NCBI GenBank assembly: GCA_017893485.1
Contig: CM030360.1
Location: 3,393,967 to 3,457,966 of the forward strand
DNA: 64,000 nt
From: Hemerocallis citrina
Taxonomy: Eukaryota; Streptophyta; Magnoliopsida; Asparagales; Asphodelaceae
Reading direction: 5' to 3'
Shown here: positions 45,849 through 57,922 of the stretch, piece after piece
Layout: the number at the start of each line of letters is the position of its first letter
How positions within the stretch are numbered: position 1 is the first letter of the stretch
The notes under the pieces: model-generated
Told to the model about the DNA's origin: nothing
Database searches by the model: none
Seen by the model: the letters and a program-made list of their open reading frames with translations, nothing else
Program-made: the position numbers and the translations under genes

Positions 45849-47338
45849 TGTAACGCCCCGAATCCCAAATACACTGAATTCGAGATGTTCTACAGGATCT
45901 TTTCACTTTCTTTAGTACAATTTTACAGGGAAATTAAAACTTTTCATCATACATCAGAGATTACATCAAATTACATCTTTCTTTTGCACAGCGGAAGTAA
46001 AATACAACAATTTAATACAAGTACAACATCTTGATATAATCTTTAAGCATCCAATCCTCTTTAATCTTTAGCATAACATTTACCTGCATATCAGACTGTG
46101 GGTACGTCAGTTTATTCAACCGACGAACATTATACACGGCCATCCTCTCTATGCCGGAAATAGTATAACTTAACTTTTCATATTTAGCAAACACAAACTT
46201 GTCACATTCAAACTAAAGGGACTACCCTATTGATGTCGTGTTGTGATTGTGCACTTAATCCTTAATGCATTTATTAATGTTATATGACACTAATGCGCAC
46301 TTGTTCGGATTCTATGCATCCCATACTACATAGGTCCGAGGGCAAGTCCTTATTCGTTCTTCATCTTTCTAGGGTTCAATCCCCCGTTATGACTTAATCT
46401 ACTACTGTAATTACGGTAGTGTCTTAGATGTCCTATGATCTATGAGCTCATGTCCAGGCAGCCTGGAGGGGAATCCCACGCACTGACACGACGCATCGAG
46501 CAGGCAACCTATGGACAATTCAGCCTCCGCCATGGAACAATGGCACCACCCATAGCCACTCGAACATCCCACGAGCGTCGCCACCGGGACGGTACTCGGG
46601 AGCCGTATCCACGCCATGTCACGACGCATCGTGAAGGACCTGTGAATACCCTCTCGCCGCAAATCCGTTGGCCCCCATACCCGTGTTTTTCTTCTACTTT
46701 CATCACCTCTTCACTATGTACTAGTCCTTAGTTTTATTAAAAATCATGAACAAAAATAATCTCTAGAGTTAGCCTCTCCATCAACCGGACTTATTCATTT
46801 ATTTCAACTTGACCAACCTTGGTCTAATTTCATTTCAATTCATTTCATTTCTCAATGCCGGGGAGACTTAGCTACTCTATTTCAATTTTCATTTCACAAT
46901 CTTCAACTTGAGTACTTACAACTCATAAAATTCATATTCATAGCCAACAAATTTCTTTTTCTTTCATCAACATGATTTCTAATTCCATAATCATACATGA
47001 ACTCATGCACTTCATAATTTCACATTTGAAATTCATATTGCTAATAAACATTCATACTCCATATTTTGCACAATATTCTCAAGTGAGAATTAATAATATC
47101 ACGTCACACAACAAGGTTCTTTTTGCCAATTGCTTTCTAATAAATCCATTTCAATTTATCTTTATAAACTATACTTTCATAAATGTGTATCTTAGAACCA
47201 TAGTTCTAATTGTGCTTTTTGTTCACAAACCACATTGTATTTTATTCAAATAATACCCAACTCAATCTTATAAAATTCCTTGCATTTTTATGAGAATTAC
47301 CATATTTTTTCCACATTTTTTGGACACCTACAACTCCC

Positions 47339-47435
47339 AAAAAAAATATTTTTTATAAGTGCCGATGGGAGGAATCGAACCCAGGCACGACGGAAAGAGA
47401 GCCAAGAGCACCCGCCACATGGCCGAACTGTGCTA
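47339..47435 (-). promoter_or_regulatory. tRNA-like pol III promoter unit 2 in Tekay LTR
   Basis: On the minus strand: box A-like TAGCACAGTTCGG (47435-47423), box B GGTTCGATTCC (47381-47371), then an eight-T run (47346-47339). Spacing of 42 nt from box A to box B and about 25 nt to the T run fits a pol III unit such as a SINE head. It does not fold as a complete tRNA by eye. The right LTR has the same unit at about 55991-56087. Confidence 0.5.
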
Positions 47436-47505
47436 GCGATATGAAAGGGGCGAATTAGGTGTATATGCTTTCGGTCGACAGTTGTATATATTTTCAAATA
47501 GGGTG

Positions 47506-47580
47506 AAAAAAGGTGGTGAACACAGGATTCGAACCACACCTCTCAGAGAAGCCAGCCGCACTTAAAGACCGCCTGAGCTA
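47506..47580 (-). promoter_or_regulatory. tRNA-like pol III promoter unit 1 in Tekay LTR
   Basis: On the minus strand: box A-like TAGCTCAGGCGG (47580-47569), box B GGTTCGAATCC (47535-47525), then a six-T run (47511-47506). The box A copy has one departure from TRGCNNAGYNGG. The right LTR copy lies at about 56158-56232. Confidence 0.5.
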
Positions 47581-49270
47581 GTAGCTCAGGTTGTCACAGT
47601 CCCAAGTTAAAAATCCATATGAATCGTTTTACTACAGTTGTTAAAACAACTCGATGTTCAAGTCAATTTTGGTTCATATTGCCTTTATACAAACTACTGA
47701 AAAATTCCAGATTTAATCTCCTTTGCTAGATCTTCATAACAGTAAGTAGAAAATAATTTTTTGAACTAAAAACATAATTTTTTCCACACAATTTAATAAA
47801 TTGTTCATTAAGACTACCATATCTTTTATTTTCGACATTGAATAATCAATTAGTCTTCTAATCCCTTTTTATTCACAAATTTCTTATGATAATTTACTGC
47901 TATAAATTCTCATTCAACAACACAATACATTTTTGGATTTATCCCTACCCATATCAACATGAATGTCTATTTAGCACATGAATAGGCAAAACTCAAAACT
48001 ATTAACTTTTGAGTGGTTTTTCTTTAATGACAACCAAATGATTTCATTAGTTAATCTATGTCACAACATATACTACTACTCATTAATTATCATAATTACA
48101 ACTCAATCATTCAAGCAATCACTCTTTTCAAATTAAAGGGTGTCATTTTCTTAATCACTTTCATGCTTCAACCATACCATTTACAAGCAATCTAATTGGA
48201 GATTTTCATGCATCATGCTAGCAATATTTCACCATCATTCATTCAAATTAATAATCATGGAGAATTCTACATACAATTTAATTTCATGCTAGAATTTCAC
48301 ACACAAGTTAATCACATCATTTCAATCCATTCATACACTAACTTTTTAATTTAAGTGTATTCTTATTAGTATTTTTCATGCATAGTGTTGATAATCAAAA
48401 CTAGCATAGATTCCTACATTAGAAATATGAAAGTTTTACCCACCTTGTATGGAGAGAAAACACAAAAAGCAACCAAGTCCTTGTAGATGAAAGCACCACC
48501 TCCTAACCAAAAGCGCGCACAAGCTCCACACCAAGCCTCCTAGCCAAAGCCGAATGCTTCTTCTATGTGATAACCGGCCACTCCAAGCAAGCAAACCCAC
48601 ACAAACTCTCTATCTTTTATAACTCACACTATTACTACAATAATACTATAGCTTGGAAATATAATTTGCATATGAAAATTAGCCATGAGAGGGGGGGTAT
48701 TTATACTAAAAGATAAGTGAAATGGAGGGCTAAGATTGCTTTGGTGGTTGTAGAATGAAGGGTCTAGATTAAGCTAGGAGTTAGAAAAACTACCCACAAC
48801 TAAGAAACTACCTCCATGATCACCATGCCAAAAATCAAAATTCCCTCCAACGAAATGTGCCAACCGGCCACCAATAGAGAGTGTGCATTGCACGTGTACG
48901 TGTAGTGCACGTGCATGCAACTAGGCCAAAAATTTGTACATTTTAATTTGTATAAAAATAAATTAGTTAAAAAAGTCTTCTACATGACAAGTTTAATTAA
49001 AAGAGATTAATTCATGGGCTTTCTTTTTGGGCTAAAATAGTTTATAAAAATAAATAAAATAAAAATACATTTGGGCTTTTAAGAAAAGGCATTTTTAACT
49101 AAATCAAAAATAAGGCTTTAAAGAAAGGCTTTTTGTACAAAATAATTTGAGAACAAATATTTAAATAATTATACACATCATAGTAAAAATAATTCAACCC
49201 AAAATATTGCACGTGCACACTACGTGCAAAATAAATAATTTTTCATTAATTGAAAAATTAGGGTATTACA

Positions 49271-49284
49271 GCACTCCCTCCTTA
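49271..49284 (-). other. Tekay polypurine tract
   Basis: Minus strand ctaaggagggagtgc abuts the 3' LTR; the typical Tekay plus-strand primer. Confidence 0.8.
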
Positions 49285-49378
49285 GAATAGTTCCGTTCCC
49301 GGAACTACAATCAAGAGCGAGACAACAAAAATAAAAACATACAACACATATAAAAAAACAAAAGATACAAAAATACAA

Positions 49379-52300
49379 TCAAGCAAAAAGCTCAGGATAG
49401 TCCTTCAACATCCTCTCCTCAGATTCCCAAGTAGCCTCTTCAACCAAGTGGTTTCTCCAGACTACCTTGACCATCGGTATCGTCTTATTCCTCAAGACTT
49501 TCTCTCGACGATCAACAATCTCAACAGGATACTCGATGTAATTCAGGTCTAACTGCAAACCTTCCGGCACTTCAGGCAAATGATGACTCGGGTCTGGAAT
49601 ATAACCTCTCAGCATAGATACATGAAAGACATTGTGTACCTGAGACAACTCTTCCGGTAATTCAAGCCGGTAAGCAGTTTTCCCGATCCTTTTCAATATC
49701 TTGTACGGGCCTATAAACCTCGGGGCTAACTTCCCGCCTTTGCCAAATCGAAACACACCTTTGCTGGGTGATACCTTCAGGAAGACGAAGTCACCAACCT
49801 CAAACTCAAGGTCCCTTCTCCGGTGGTCTGCATAGCTTTTCTGCCTGCTCTGAGCTTCCACCAACCTTTTCTTGATCAGATCAATCTTCTCAGAAGTTAG
49901 TTGCACAAGCTCAGGACCAAACAACTGACGCTCCCCTACTTCATACCAACAAACAGGAGTCCTGCACTTCCTGCCAAACAGAGCTTCGTACGGCGCCATC
50001 CCGATGCTAGCCTGAAAACTATTGTTGTAGGCAAACTCCACCAAAGGTAAATGTCTTTCCCAACTGCCTCCGAAGTCTAGTATACAACACCGAAGCATAT
50101 CCTCAAGAATACGGTTGACTCTCTCGGTCTGCCCATCGGTTTTGGATGAAAAGCAGTGCTGAAATCTGTCTTGGTACCCAAAGCTACCTGAAGACTCCTC
50201 CAGAAATGCGAAGTAAACCGCGCATCTCGATCAGACACAATGGTCGAAGGAATGCCATGAAGTCTGACAATCTCACCAACATACATCTCAGCCAACTTGT
50301 CCATCGAAGCAGTGAGTTTCATCGCCAAAAAGTGAGCGGACTTGGTAAGTCGGTCGACTATAACCCAAATAGCATCATTGCCTTTAGAACTCTTAGGCAA
50401 TCCCGTGATGAAATCCATACTGATGTTATCCCACTTCCACTCCGGAATAGGTAACGGCTGTAATAGACCTCCGGGTCTCTGATTTTCGGCTTTGATTTGC
50501 TGACAAATCTCACACTTCGCGACAAATTCAGCCACATCCTGCTTCAAACCTGACCACCAGAAATGCTGTTTGATGTCCTTGTACATCTTAGTACTCCCCG
50601 GATGTACCGACAAAAGAGTAGCATGCGCCTCCTGAAGAATACTCTCTTTCAGATCCGCCTGGTTTGGAACACATAGCCTATCTCCGAACCACAGCACTCC
50701 ATCCCTAATTTGAAATTCGGGCAACCTGCCAGCACCAACCTGCTCCTTCATCTCCAAAATATCAACATCACCCTCCTGACTTGCAATGATCCTTGTATTC
50801 AGAGTAGGCTGAAGCCTCAACTGAGCCAAAGATGCTCCCAATCCTTGCAAGACAACCTCAATACCTGCTCGATCCAACTCCTCAATCAGCTGCCACTGAG
50901 TTGTAATCAAACTGGCCAAACTGCTCTTGCGACTAAGTGCATCAGCCACAACATTAGCCTTTCCAGGATGATACTTGATCTCAGGTCGCATATCCTCAAG
51001 CACTTCCAACCATCTCCGCTGCCTCAGATTGAGATCCCTCTGCTGATATATATACTTCAAGCTCTTGTGATCCGTGTACATATTCAACTTCTCACCATAC
51101 ACGTAGTGCCTCCATTGCTTCAGGGCAAAGATAATCGCAGCCAACTCCAGATCATGAGTTGAGTAATTTTTCTCATGCGGTCGTAGTTGCCTAGACCCAT
51201 AAGCGATTACTCTTCCTTCTTGCATTAAGACACAGCCAAGCCCCCGATGTGAAGCATCGCTATAAACGTCATACTCAACACCTGCTCTAGGCAAAACCAA
51301 AATAGGTGCAGTAGTCAGCCTATCTTTCAACTCCTGAAAGCTTGCCTCACATTGCTCAGTCCACTTGATGCTCACATTCTTCTTGGTCAGTCCAGTAAGC
51401 AGTACAGCTATCTGAGCATAACCTTGAATGAATCTCCTGTAATATCCAGTCATCCCAAGGAAACTTCTGACTTCCTTCACTGTAGTAGGCCTTGCCCAAT
51501 CTCTCACTGCCTCTATCTTCTGAGGGTCAGTTGCCACTCCCTCCTTAGAAAGGATGTGACCTAGGAATGCCACTTCAGATTTCCAGAAATCACACTTGGA
51601 TAACTTGGCATACAACTGCTGCTCTTCCAACTTCTGCAAAACTGCTGCCAGATGCTCAGTGTGCTCCTCCTCAGACTTGGAGTACACAAGAATATCGTCG
51701 ATAAACACCACGACGAAAGAATCAATAAACGGCCTCAGAACTCTGTTCATCAGGTCCATGAAGATTGCGGGTGCATTCGTCACTTCGAATGGCATAACTA
51801 AGAATTCGTAATGCCCATGCCGAGTTCTAAATGCAGTTTTGTGCACATCTTCAGCTTTCACTCGAACTTGGTGGTAACCTGATCGAAGATCTATTTTGGA
51901 GAATACAACTGCTCCTTGTAGAAGATCAAACAAGTCATCAATTCGAGGAATCGGATACTTATTCTGAACAGTGACCTTATTCAGCTCCCGGTAATCGATA
52001 CACATCCTCATCGATCCATCCTTCTTCTTTACCAAAAGCACTGGTGCTCCCCAAGGTGACGCACTAGGTTGAATAAAGCCTTTCTCCAACAGTTCCTCAA
52101 TCTGCCGTTTCACCTCATCCTGTTCCACTGGAGCCATCCTATACGGTGCCTTAGAAATGGGTGCACTTCCTGGTTGAACTGTGATGCTGAACTCTACATC
52201 ACGATGCGGAGGTAACCCAGGAAAATCTTCCAAGAACACTGTCGGATAGTCCCGAACCACAGGAATCCCTTGCACTTCCACAGGAGTCTCTTCCTTGCGG

Positions 52301-52778
52301 ATAGTAGCCACCAGCTTAGAACATTTTCGCTTCCCTTGGAACGTGACTTCAGGTCCACCTGGAGCCTTCACTGTCACCGTCTTGGTCTTACACTCGATGC
52401 TTGCACTGTACACCGACATCCAATCAATGACAATGATAACATCGACTCCCAAGATAGTCAGCTCGATCAGATCAATGCCAAAGATTCTATCTCCAATCAC
52501 AATCTCGCAATCAGCATAATACCGATCAGTGGTTAAAGTTTCCCCTGACGGAGTAGCTACTGCTAAGATCTTGCCTGGAAAAATCTTCGGCTCAACTCCC
52601 AACACTTTAGCAAACTTAGGAGACACAAATGTATGAGAGGATCCAGTATCAAACAATATGACAGCTTTCATTCCATTAAGATAGAGTTCGCCTGTTACAT
52701 AATACATACCATTACATAACAGTCTTACTAAACAAAGGGAAAAGAAATGACAAAGACTCTAAACACCAGCCCTCGTAC
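49379..52778 (-). pseudogene. Tekay Pol (protease-RT-RNase H-integrase-chromodomain), frameshifted
   Basis: Protease with [10 protein letters not shown] lies at the start (about 52640). Reverse transcriptase has [22 protein letters not shown] and the catalytic FIDD near residue 334 of the 52707 frame. RNase H follows with [10 protein letters not shown] and TDHKSLKY. Integrase has an HHCC zinc motif ([16 protein letters not shown]), DFITGLP and VSDRD. A 1-nt deletion in an A run near 50142, inside the HP(K/Q)TDGQTER word, shifts the frame; the remainder (integrase end, GPYKI, then a chromodomain-like tail with VKVVWRN and EEATWE) is open at 50098-49379. The element should be read as gag-intron-pol (see 52692-52778). 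Confidence 0.93.
52692..52778 (-). other. Putative gag-pol intron of Tekay element
   Basis: Minus-strand donor CTG/GTACGAGG and acceptor TATGTAACAG/GCGAAC bound an 87-nt, T-rich segment holding the gag stop TAG at 52759-52761. Removal joins VIS-G to GELYLNG in phase and yields an uninterrupted Gag-Pol frame of the usual family layout; retention gives Gag alone. Inferred from splice motifs and frame. Confidence 0.6.
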
Positions 52779-53787
52779 CAGAGATGACCTGATCTGCCTC
52801 CTCAGCATCAGCTTCCGTCAAGGCAAATACTCGCCCTGATTGGTACGGCCTCTTCCCAGCCTGCTGCGTTGGTGCGCTACTATTATCATTCCGTAGTTTG
52901 GGACATTGAGATCGGTAATGTCCCGCTTCACCACAGTTGAAGCAAGTCACCGCAGGAGGTCTCACCACATTGTTTCCAAGTCCTCCAGCCACATTAACAG
53001 TGTTCGCCCCTGTCGGTTTGAACCTCTGTGCAGATGGTTGCCCCCTGAAACTCCCAAAATGTGCAGGCCTCTTACTAGACTGCCAGTTGTTCCTCTGGTT
53101 CTGAACAACATGGAACTGTTCCATATCCGCCTCTGTCGCTGCCGCCCTCTTGACCAGCTTATCGAATCGCCTGATACCAATAGGTATCATACGAGATCTC
53201 AAGCTAGGCCTCAGACCATGCTCGAACTTGCGAGCTTTCTTGGCCTCATCCATCACCAGTTCTGGAGCATACCTGGAGAGCTGAGTGAATTTGGTCTCAT
53301 ACGCTCTCACCGACATGCTGCCTTGCTGAAGCGACAGAAATTCCATCGCCTTCTTCTCCTGGACGTCGGAGGGGAAATAATGACTGCGGAATTCTTCCAG
53401 AAATTCCTCCCAGCCAAGCAACAGACCTCCCATGGTCCTCTGCATGGATTGCCACCAAACCGCCGCATCCTTCTCCAGCTGCAAAGTCGCCAACTTGACA
53501 TTGTTACCCTCCGGTGTCTCCAACACCTCAAAGATTGTCTCCACTTGCCGTATCCAGTTGTCAGCCGCATCTGGGTCTGACTTTCCCTCGAATACAGGTG
53601 GTTTCATTCTCTTGAATGATTCCACCAGCTTAATCGCCTCGGGCACTGGATTCGCCGGCCCTCGACCTTGGTTCTGAGCCACTGCATTCAGCGTCTGGTA
53701 GACCCTAGCAAGCTCAGTCTCCAGATCCAAACCTTCCCCATTCCTAGCTCCTCTTCTCGACATGTTCTGATGCAAAAGATCCATCAA
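52759..53787 (-). CDS. Tekay Gag
   Basis: Capsid/nucleocapsid protein of 342 residues if unspliced. The retrotransposon Gag domain spans about residues 55-215 (MKPPVFEGKSDP, AVWWQSM, FRSHYFP, YETKFTQLSRYAPELV). A CCHC knuckle CFNCGEAGHYRSQC lies near residues 280-293. It is intact. The start at 53787 (MMDLLHQNMSRR) is the first ATG of the open frame. It ends at TAG 52759-52761, within the putative intron, so spliced RNA would continue into pol. It lies 119 bp downstream of the extra ORF. Confidence 0.93.
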   Translation of the reverse strand: MMDLLHQNMSRRGARNGEGLDLETELARVYQTLNAVAQNQGRGPANPVPEAIKLVESFKRMKPPVFEGKSDPDAADNWIRQVETIFEVLETPEGNNVKLATLQLEKDAAVWWQSMQRTMGGLLLGWEEFLEEFRSHYFPSDVQEKKAMEFLSLQQGSMSVRAYETKFTQLSRYAPELVMDEAKKARKFEHGLRPSLRSRMIPIGIRRFDKLVKRAAATEADMEQFHVVQNQRNNWQSSKRPAHFGSFRGQPSAQRFKPTGANTVNVAGGLGNNVVRPPAVTCFNCGEAGHYRSQCPKLRNDNSSAPTQQAGKRPYQSGRVFALTEADAEEADQVISGTRAGV

Positions 53788-53906
53788 ATTCGAAGTATAT
53801 GATAAGAATTTAAACCAACTTGCTTTTCATTGAATTCCAAAGTTTATACATTCGAATTTAAAAACATTTTTGACATCAGAATGAAAGAAACAGAAGCTAC
53901 AACACT

Positions 53907-54332
53907 CTAACTCCTACGGGTCCTCTTCGCTGCTCGAAGTTCTTCCCGCAGTTCATCAACCTCATCCTTCAGCACATCAGTTAGGTTCTTTTTCTTCTCA
54001 AGTTCCCAAATCCGATGGCTAAGAACAGAATAGTCGGCCTTCCGCTTCTCCAGCTGAGCCTCCAACAATCCAACTCTCTCCTTCAGGGTTTCCACTTGCC
54101 TCTGAAGAGAAGTCACAAGACCACTTGGAACTGGTACTTCTTCTTCGTCGGAAGAAGAATCATCAGATGAATCCGGAGGTGGGGTGATCTCTCGGGATTC
54201 AGGCCATTCTTCACCGTCAGAATCAGCTTGCCCTGGATAGTACTCGTCCTCGGAATCTGCTTGTCCAGGATGGTACTCTTCCACAATAATATGCCAGTCG
54301 TCGCCTCCAGCAGGGTCGAAGTGATCAGCCAT
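53907..54332 (-). CDS. Extra coiled-coil ORF upstream of Tekay gag
   Basis: A 141-residue intact frame lies between the 5' LTR and gag, on the element's sense strand. The N-terminal half is very acidic with a duplicated YHPGQADSEDE / YYPGQADSDGE word and a Ser-Asp-Glu stretch. The C-terminal half has leucine heptads (LQRQVETLKERVGLLEAQL) and ends in a basic KRTRRS tail. No enzymatic motif and no known domain recognised. An ORF here is not part of the standard Tekay gag-pol layout. A structural or host-factor-binding role is only conjecture. Confidence 0.7.
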   Translation of the reverse strand: MADHFDPAGGDDWHIIVEEYHPGQADSEDEYYPGQADSDGEEWPESREITPPPDSSDDSSSDEEEVPVPSGLVTSLQRQVETLKERVGLLEAQLEKRKADYSVLSHRIWELEKKKNLTDVLKDEVDELREELRAAKRTRRS

Positions 54333-54486
54333 CTTAGAAATAGATAGGAAGAAGCATAAATCTTAGAGCAACACAAATGTAAGTCACTTACATTTAAATC
54401 TCTAGACTCAAACACACACTCTAATGTCCACTTCTACGGTGTCGTTCCCTATAAATTTGTACAAGTGTGAAAGTGTAGAAAGCGTG

Positions 54487-54498
54487 GCTCTAATACCA
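54487..54498 (-). other. Tekay primer-binding site
   Basis: Minus strand TGGTATTAGAGC, three bases from the 5' LTR; one change from the initiator tRNA-Met complement TGGTATCAGAGC. Confidence 0.85.
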
Positions 54499-54501
54499 CT
54501 C

Positions 54502-57500
54502 TGTAACGCCCCGAATCCCAAATACACTGAATTCGAGATGTTCTACAGGATCTTTTCACTTTCTTTAGTACAATTTTACAGGGAAATTAAAACTTTTCAT
54601 CATACATCAGAGATTACATCAAATTACATCTTTCTTTTGCACAGCGGAAGTAAAATACAACAATTTAATACAAGTACAACATCTTGATATAATCTTTAAG
54701 CATCCAATCCTCTTTAATCTTTAGCATAACATTTACCTGCATATCAGACTGTGGGTACGTCAGTTTATTCAACCGACGAACATTATACACGGCCATCCTC
54801 TCTATGCCGGAAATAGTATAACTTAACTTTTCATATTTAGCAAACACAAACTTGTCACATTCAAACTAAAGGGACTACCCTATTGATGTCGTGTTGTGAT
54901 TGTGCACTTAATCCTTAATGCATTTATTAATGTTATATGACACTAATGCGCACTTGTTCGGATTCTATGCATCCCATACTACATAGGTCCGAGGGCAAGT
55001 CCTTATTCGTTCTTCATCTTTCTAGGGTTCAATCCCCCGTTATGACTTAATCTACTACTGTAATTACGGTAGTGTCTTAGATGTCCTATGATCTATGAGC
55101 TCATGTCCAGGCAGCCTGGAGGGGAATCCCACGCACTGACACGACGCATCGAGCAGGCAACCTATGGACAATTCAGCCTCCGCCATGGAACAATGGCACC
55201 ACCCATAGCCACTCGAACATCCCACGAGCGTCGCCACCGGGACGGTACTCGGGAGCCGTATCCACGCCATGTCACGACGCATCGTGAAGGACCTGTGAAT
55301 ACCCTCTCGCCGCAAATCCGTTGGCCCCCATACCCGTGTTTTTCTTCTACTTTCATCACCTCTTCACTATGTACTAGTCCTTAGTTTTATTAAAAATCAT
55401 GAACAAAAATAATCTCTAGAGTTAGCCTCTCCATCAACCGGACTTATTCATTTATTTCAACTTGACCAACCTTGGTCTAATTTCATTTCAATTCATTTCA
55501 TTTCTCAATGCCGGGGAGACTTAGCTACTCTATTTCAATTTTCATTTCACAATCTTCAACTTGAGTACTTACAACTCATAAAATTCATATTCATAGCCAA
55601 CAAATTTCTTTTTCTTTCATCAACATGATTTCTAATTCCATAATCATACATGAACTCATGCACTTCATAATTTCACATTTGAAATTCATATTGCTATAAA
55701 CATTCATACTCCATATTTTGCACAATATTCTCAAGTGAGAATTAATAATATCACGTCACACAACAAGGTTCTTTTTGCCAATTGCTTTCTAATAAATCCA
55801 TTTCAATTTATCTTTATAAACTATACTTTCATAAATGTGTATCTTAGAACCATAGTTCTAATTGTGCTTTTTGTTCACAAACCACATTGTATTTTATTCA
55901 AATAATACCCAACTCAATCTTATAAAATTCCTTGCATTTTTATGAGAATTACCATATTTTTTCCACATTTTTTGGACTCCTACAACTCCCAAAAAAAATA
56001 TTTTTTATAAGTGCCGATGGGAGGAATCGAACCCAGGCACGACGGAAAGAGAGCCAAGAGCACCCGCCACATAGTCGAACTGTGCTAGCGGTATGAAAGG
56101 GGCGAATTAGGTGTATATGATTTCGGTCGACAGTTGTATATATTTTCAAATAGGGCGAAAAAAGGTGGTGAACACAGGATTCGAACCGCACCTCTCAGAG
56201 AAGCCAGCCGCACTTAAAGACCGCCTGAGCTAGTAGCTCAGGTTGTCACAGTCCCAAGTCAAAAATCCATATGAATCGTTTTACTACAGTTGTTAAAACA
56301 ACTCGATGTTCAAGTCAATTTTGGTTCATATTGCCTTTATACAAACTACTGAAAAATTCCAGATTTAATCTCCTTTGCTAGATCTTCATAACAGTAAGTA
56401 GAAAATAATTTTTTGTACTGAAAACATAATTTTTTCCACACAATTTAATAAATTGTTCATTAAGACTACCATATCTTTTATTTTCGACATTGAATAATCA
56501 ATTAGTCTTCTAATCCCTTTTTATTCACAAATTTCTTATGATAATTTACTGCTATAAATTCTCATTCAACAACACAATACATTTTTGGATTTATCCCTAC
56601 CCATATCAACATGAATGTCTATTTAGCACATGAATAGGCAAAACTCAAAACCATTAATTTTTGAGTGGTTCTTCTTTAATGACAACCAAATGATTTCATT
56701 AGTTAATCTATGTCACAACATATACTACTACTCATTAATTATCATAATTACAACTCAATCATTCAAGCAATCACTCTTTTCAAATTAAAGGGTGTCATTT
56801 TCTTAATCACTTTCATGCTTCAACCATACCATTTACAAGCAATCTAATTGGAGATTTTCATGCATCATGCTAGCAATATTTCACCATCATTCATTCAAAT
56901 TAATAATCATGGAGAATTCTACATACAATTTAATTTCATGCTAAAATTTCACACACAAGTTAATCACATCATTTCAATCCATTCATACACTAACTTTTTA
57001 ATTTAAGTGTATTCTTATTAGTATTTTTCATGCATAGTGTTGATAATCAAAACTAGCATAGATTCCTACATTAGAAATATGAAAGTTTTACCCACCTTGT
57101 ATGGAGAGAAAACACAAAAAGCAACCAAGTCCTTGTAGATGAAAGCACCACCTCCTAACCAAAAGCGCGCACAAGCTCCACACCAAGCCTCCTAGCCAAA
57201 GCCGAATGCTTCTTCTATGTGATAACCGGCCACTCCAAGCAAGCAAACCCACACAAACTCTCTATCTTTTATAACTCACACTATTACTACAATAATACTA
57301 TAGCTTGGAAATATAATTTGCATATGAAAATTAGCCATGAGAGGGGGGGTATTTATACTAAAAGATAAGTGAAATGGAGGGCTAAGATTGCTTTGGTGGT
57401 TGTAGAATGAAGGGTCTAGATTAAGGTAGGAGTTAGAAAAACTACCCACAACTAAGAAACTACCTCCATGATCACCATGCCAAAAATCAAAATTCCCTCC

Positions 57501-57922
57501 AAAGAAATGTGCCAACCGGCCACCAATAGAGAGTGTGCATTGCACGTGTACGTGTAGTGCACGTGCATGCAACTAGGCCAAAAATTTGTACATTTTAATT
57601 TGTATAAAAATAAATTAGTTAAAAAAGTCTTCTACATGACAAGTTTAATTAAAAGAGATTAATTCATGGGCTTTCTTTTTGGGCCAAAATAGTTTATAAA
57701 AATAAATAAAATAAAAATACATTTGGGCTTTTAAGAAAAGGCCTTTTTAACTAAATCAAAAATAAGGCTTTAAAGAAAGGCTTTTTGTACAAAATAATTT
57801 GAGAACAAATATTTAAATAATTATACACATCATAGTAAAAATAATTCAACCCAAAATATTGCACGTGCACACTATGTGCAAAATAAATAATTTTTCATTA
57901 ATTGAAAATTTAGGGTATTACA
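54502..57922 (-). repeat. Tekay 5' LTR (right copy)
   Basis: 3421 bp, with a TATA box at about 57350-57358 on the minus strand and the two tRNA-like units at about 55991-56232. It differs from the left copy by roughly 20 substitutions and a 1-bp deletion near 55693. Confidence 0.94.

Larger units (their letters stand above)
45849..49270 (-). repeat. Tekay 3' LTR (left copy)
   Basis: 3422 bp. It contains a TATA box (minus-strand TATAAATAC, about 48699-48707), two tRNA-like units (47339-47580) and a low-GC body. The first 1.2 kb of the two LTR copies appear identical. Confidence 0.94.
45849..57922 (-). mobile_element. Ty3/Gypsy Tekay-type chromovirus inside the Copia leader
   Basis: LTRs 45849-49270 (3422 bp) and 54502-57922 (3421 bp) start tgtaacgccccg and end gggtattaca on the plus strand. 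Flanks are atccg (45844-45848) and gtccg (57923-57927), a 5-bp duplication with one change. The minus strand carries an extra ORF, gag, pol and a C-terminal chromodomain-like tail, typical of the Tekay/Del clade with long LTRs. The LTRs differ by about 20 substitutions and one 1-bp indel. A 1-nt frameshift in integrase makes the copy defective. Confidence 0.94.

Noticed and set aside
46012..46731. Open frames in the Tekay LTR duplicated at 54665-55384
   Set aside because: Identical frames in both copies follow simply from LTR identity; no domain or coding bias recognised.
47360..47590. Genuine tRNA genes
   Set aside because: Box A/B are present but acceptor and T stems do not pair convincingly, so reported only as tRNA-like promoter units.
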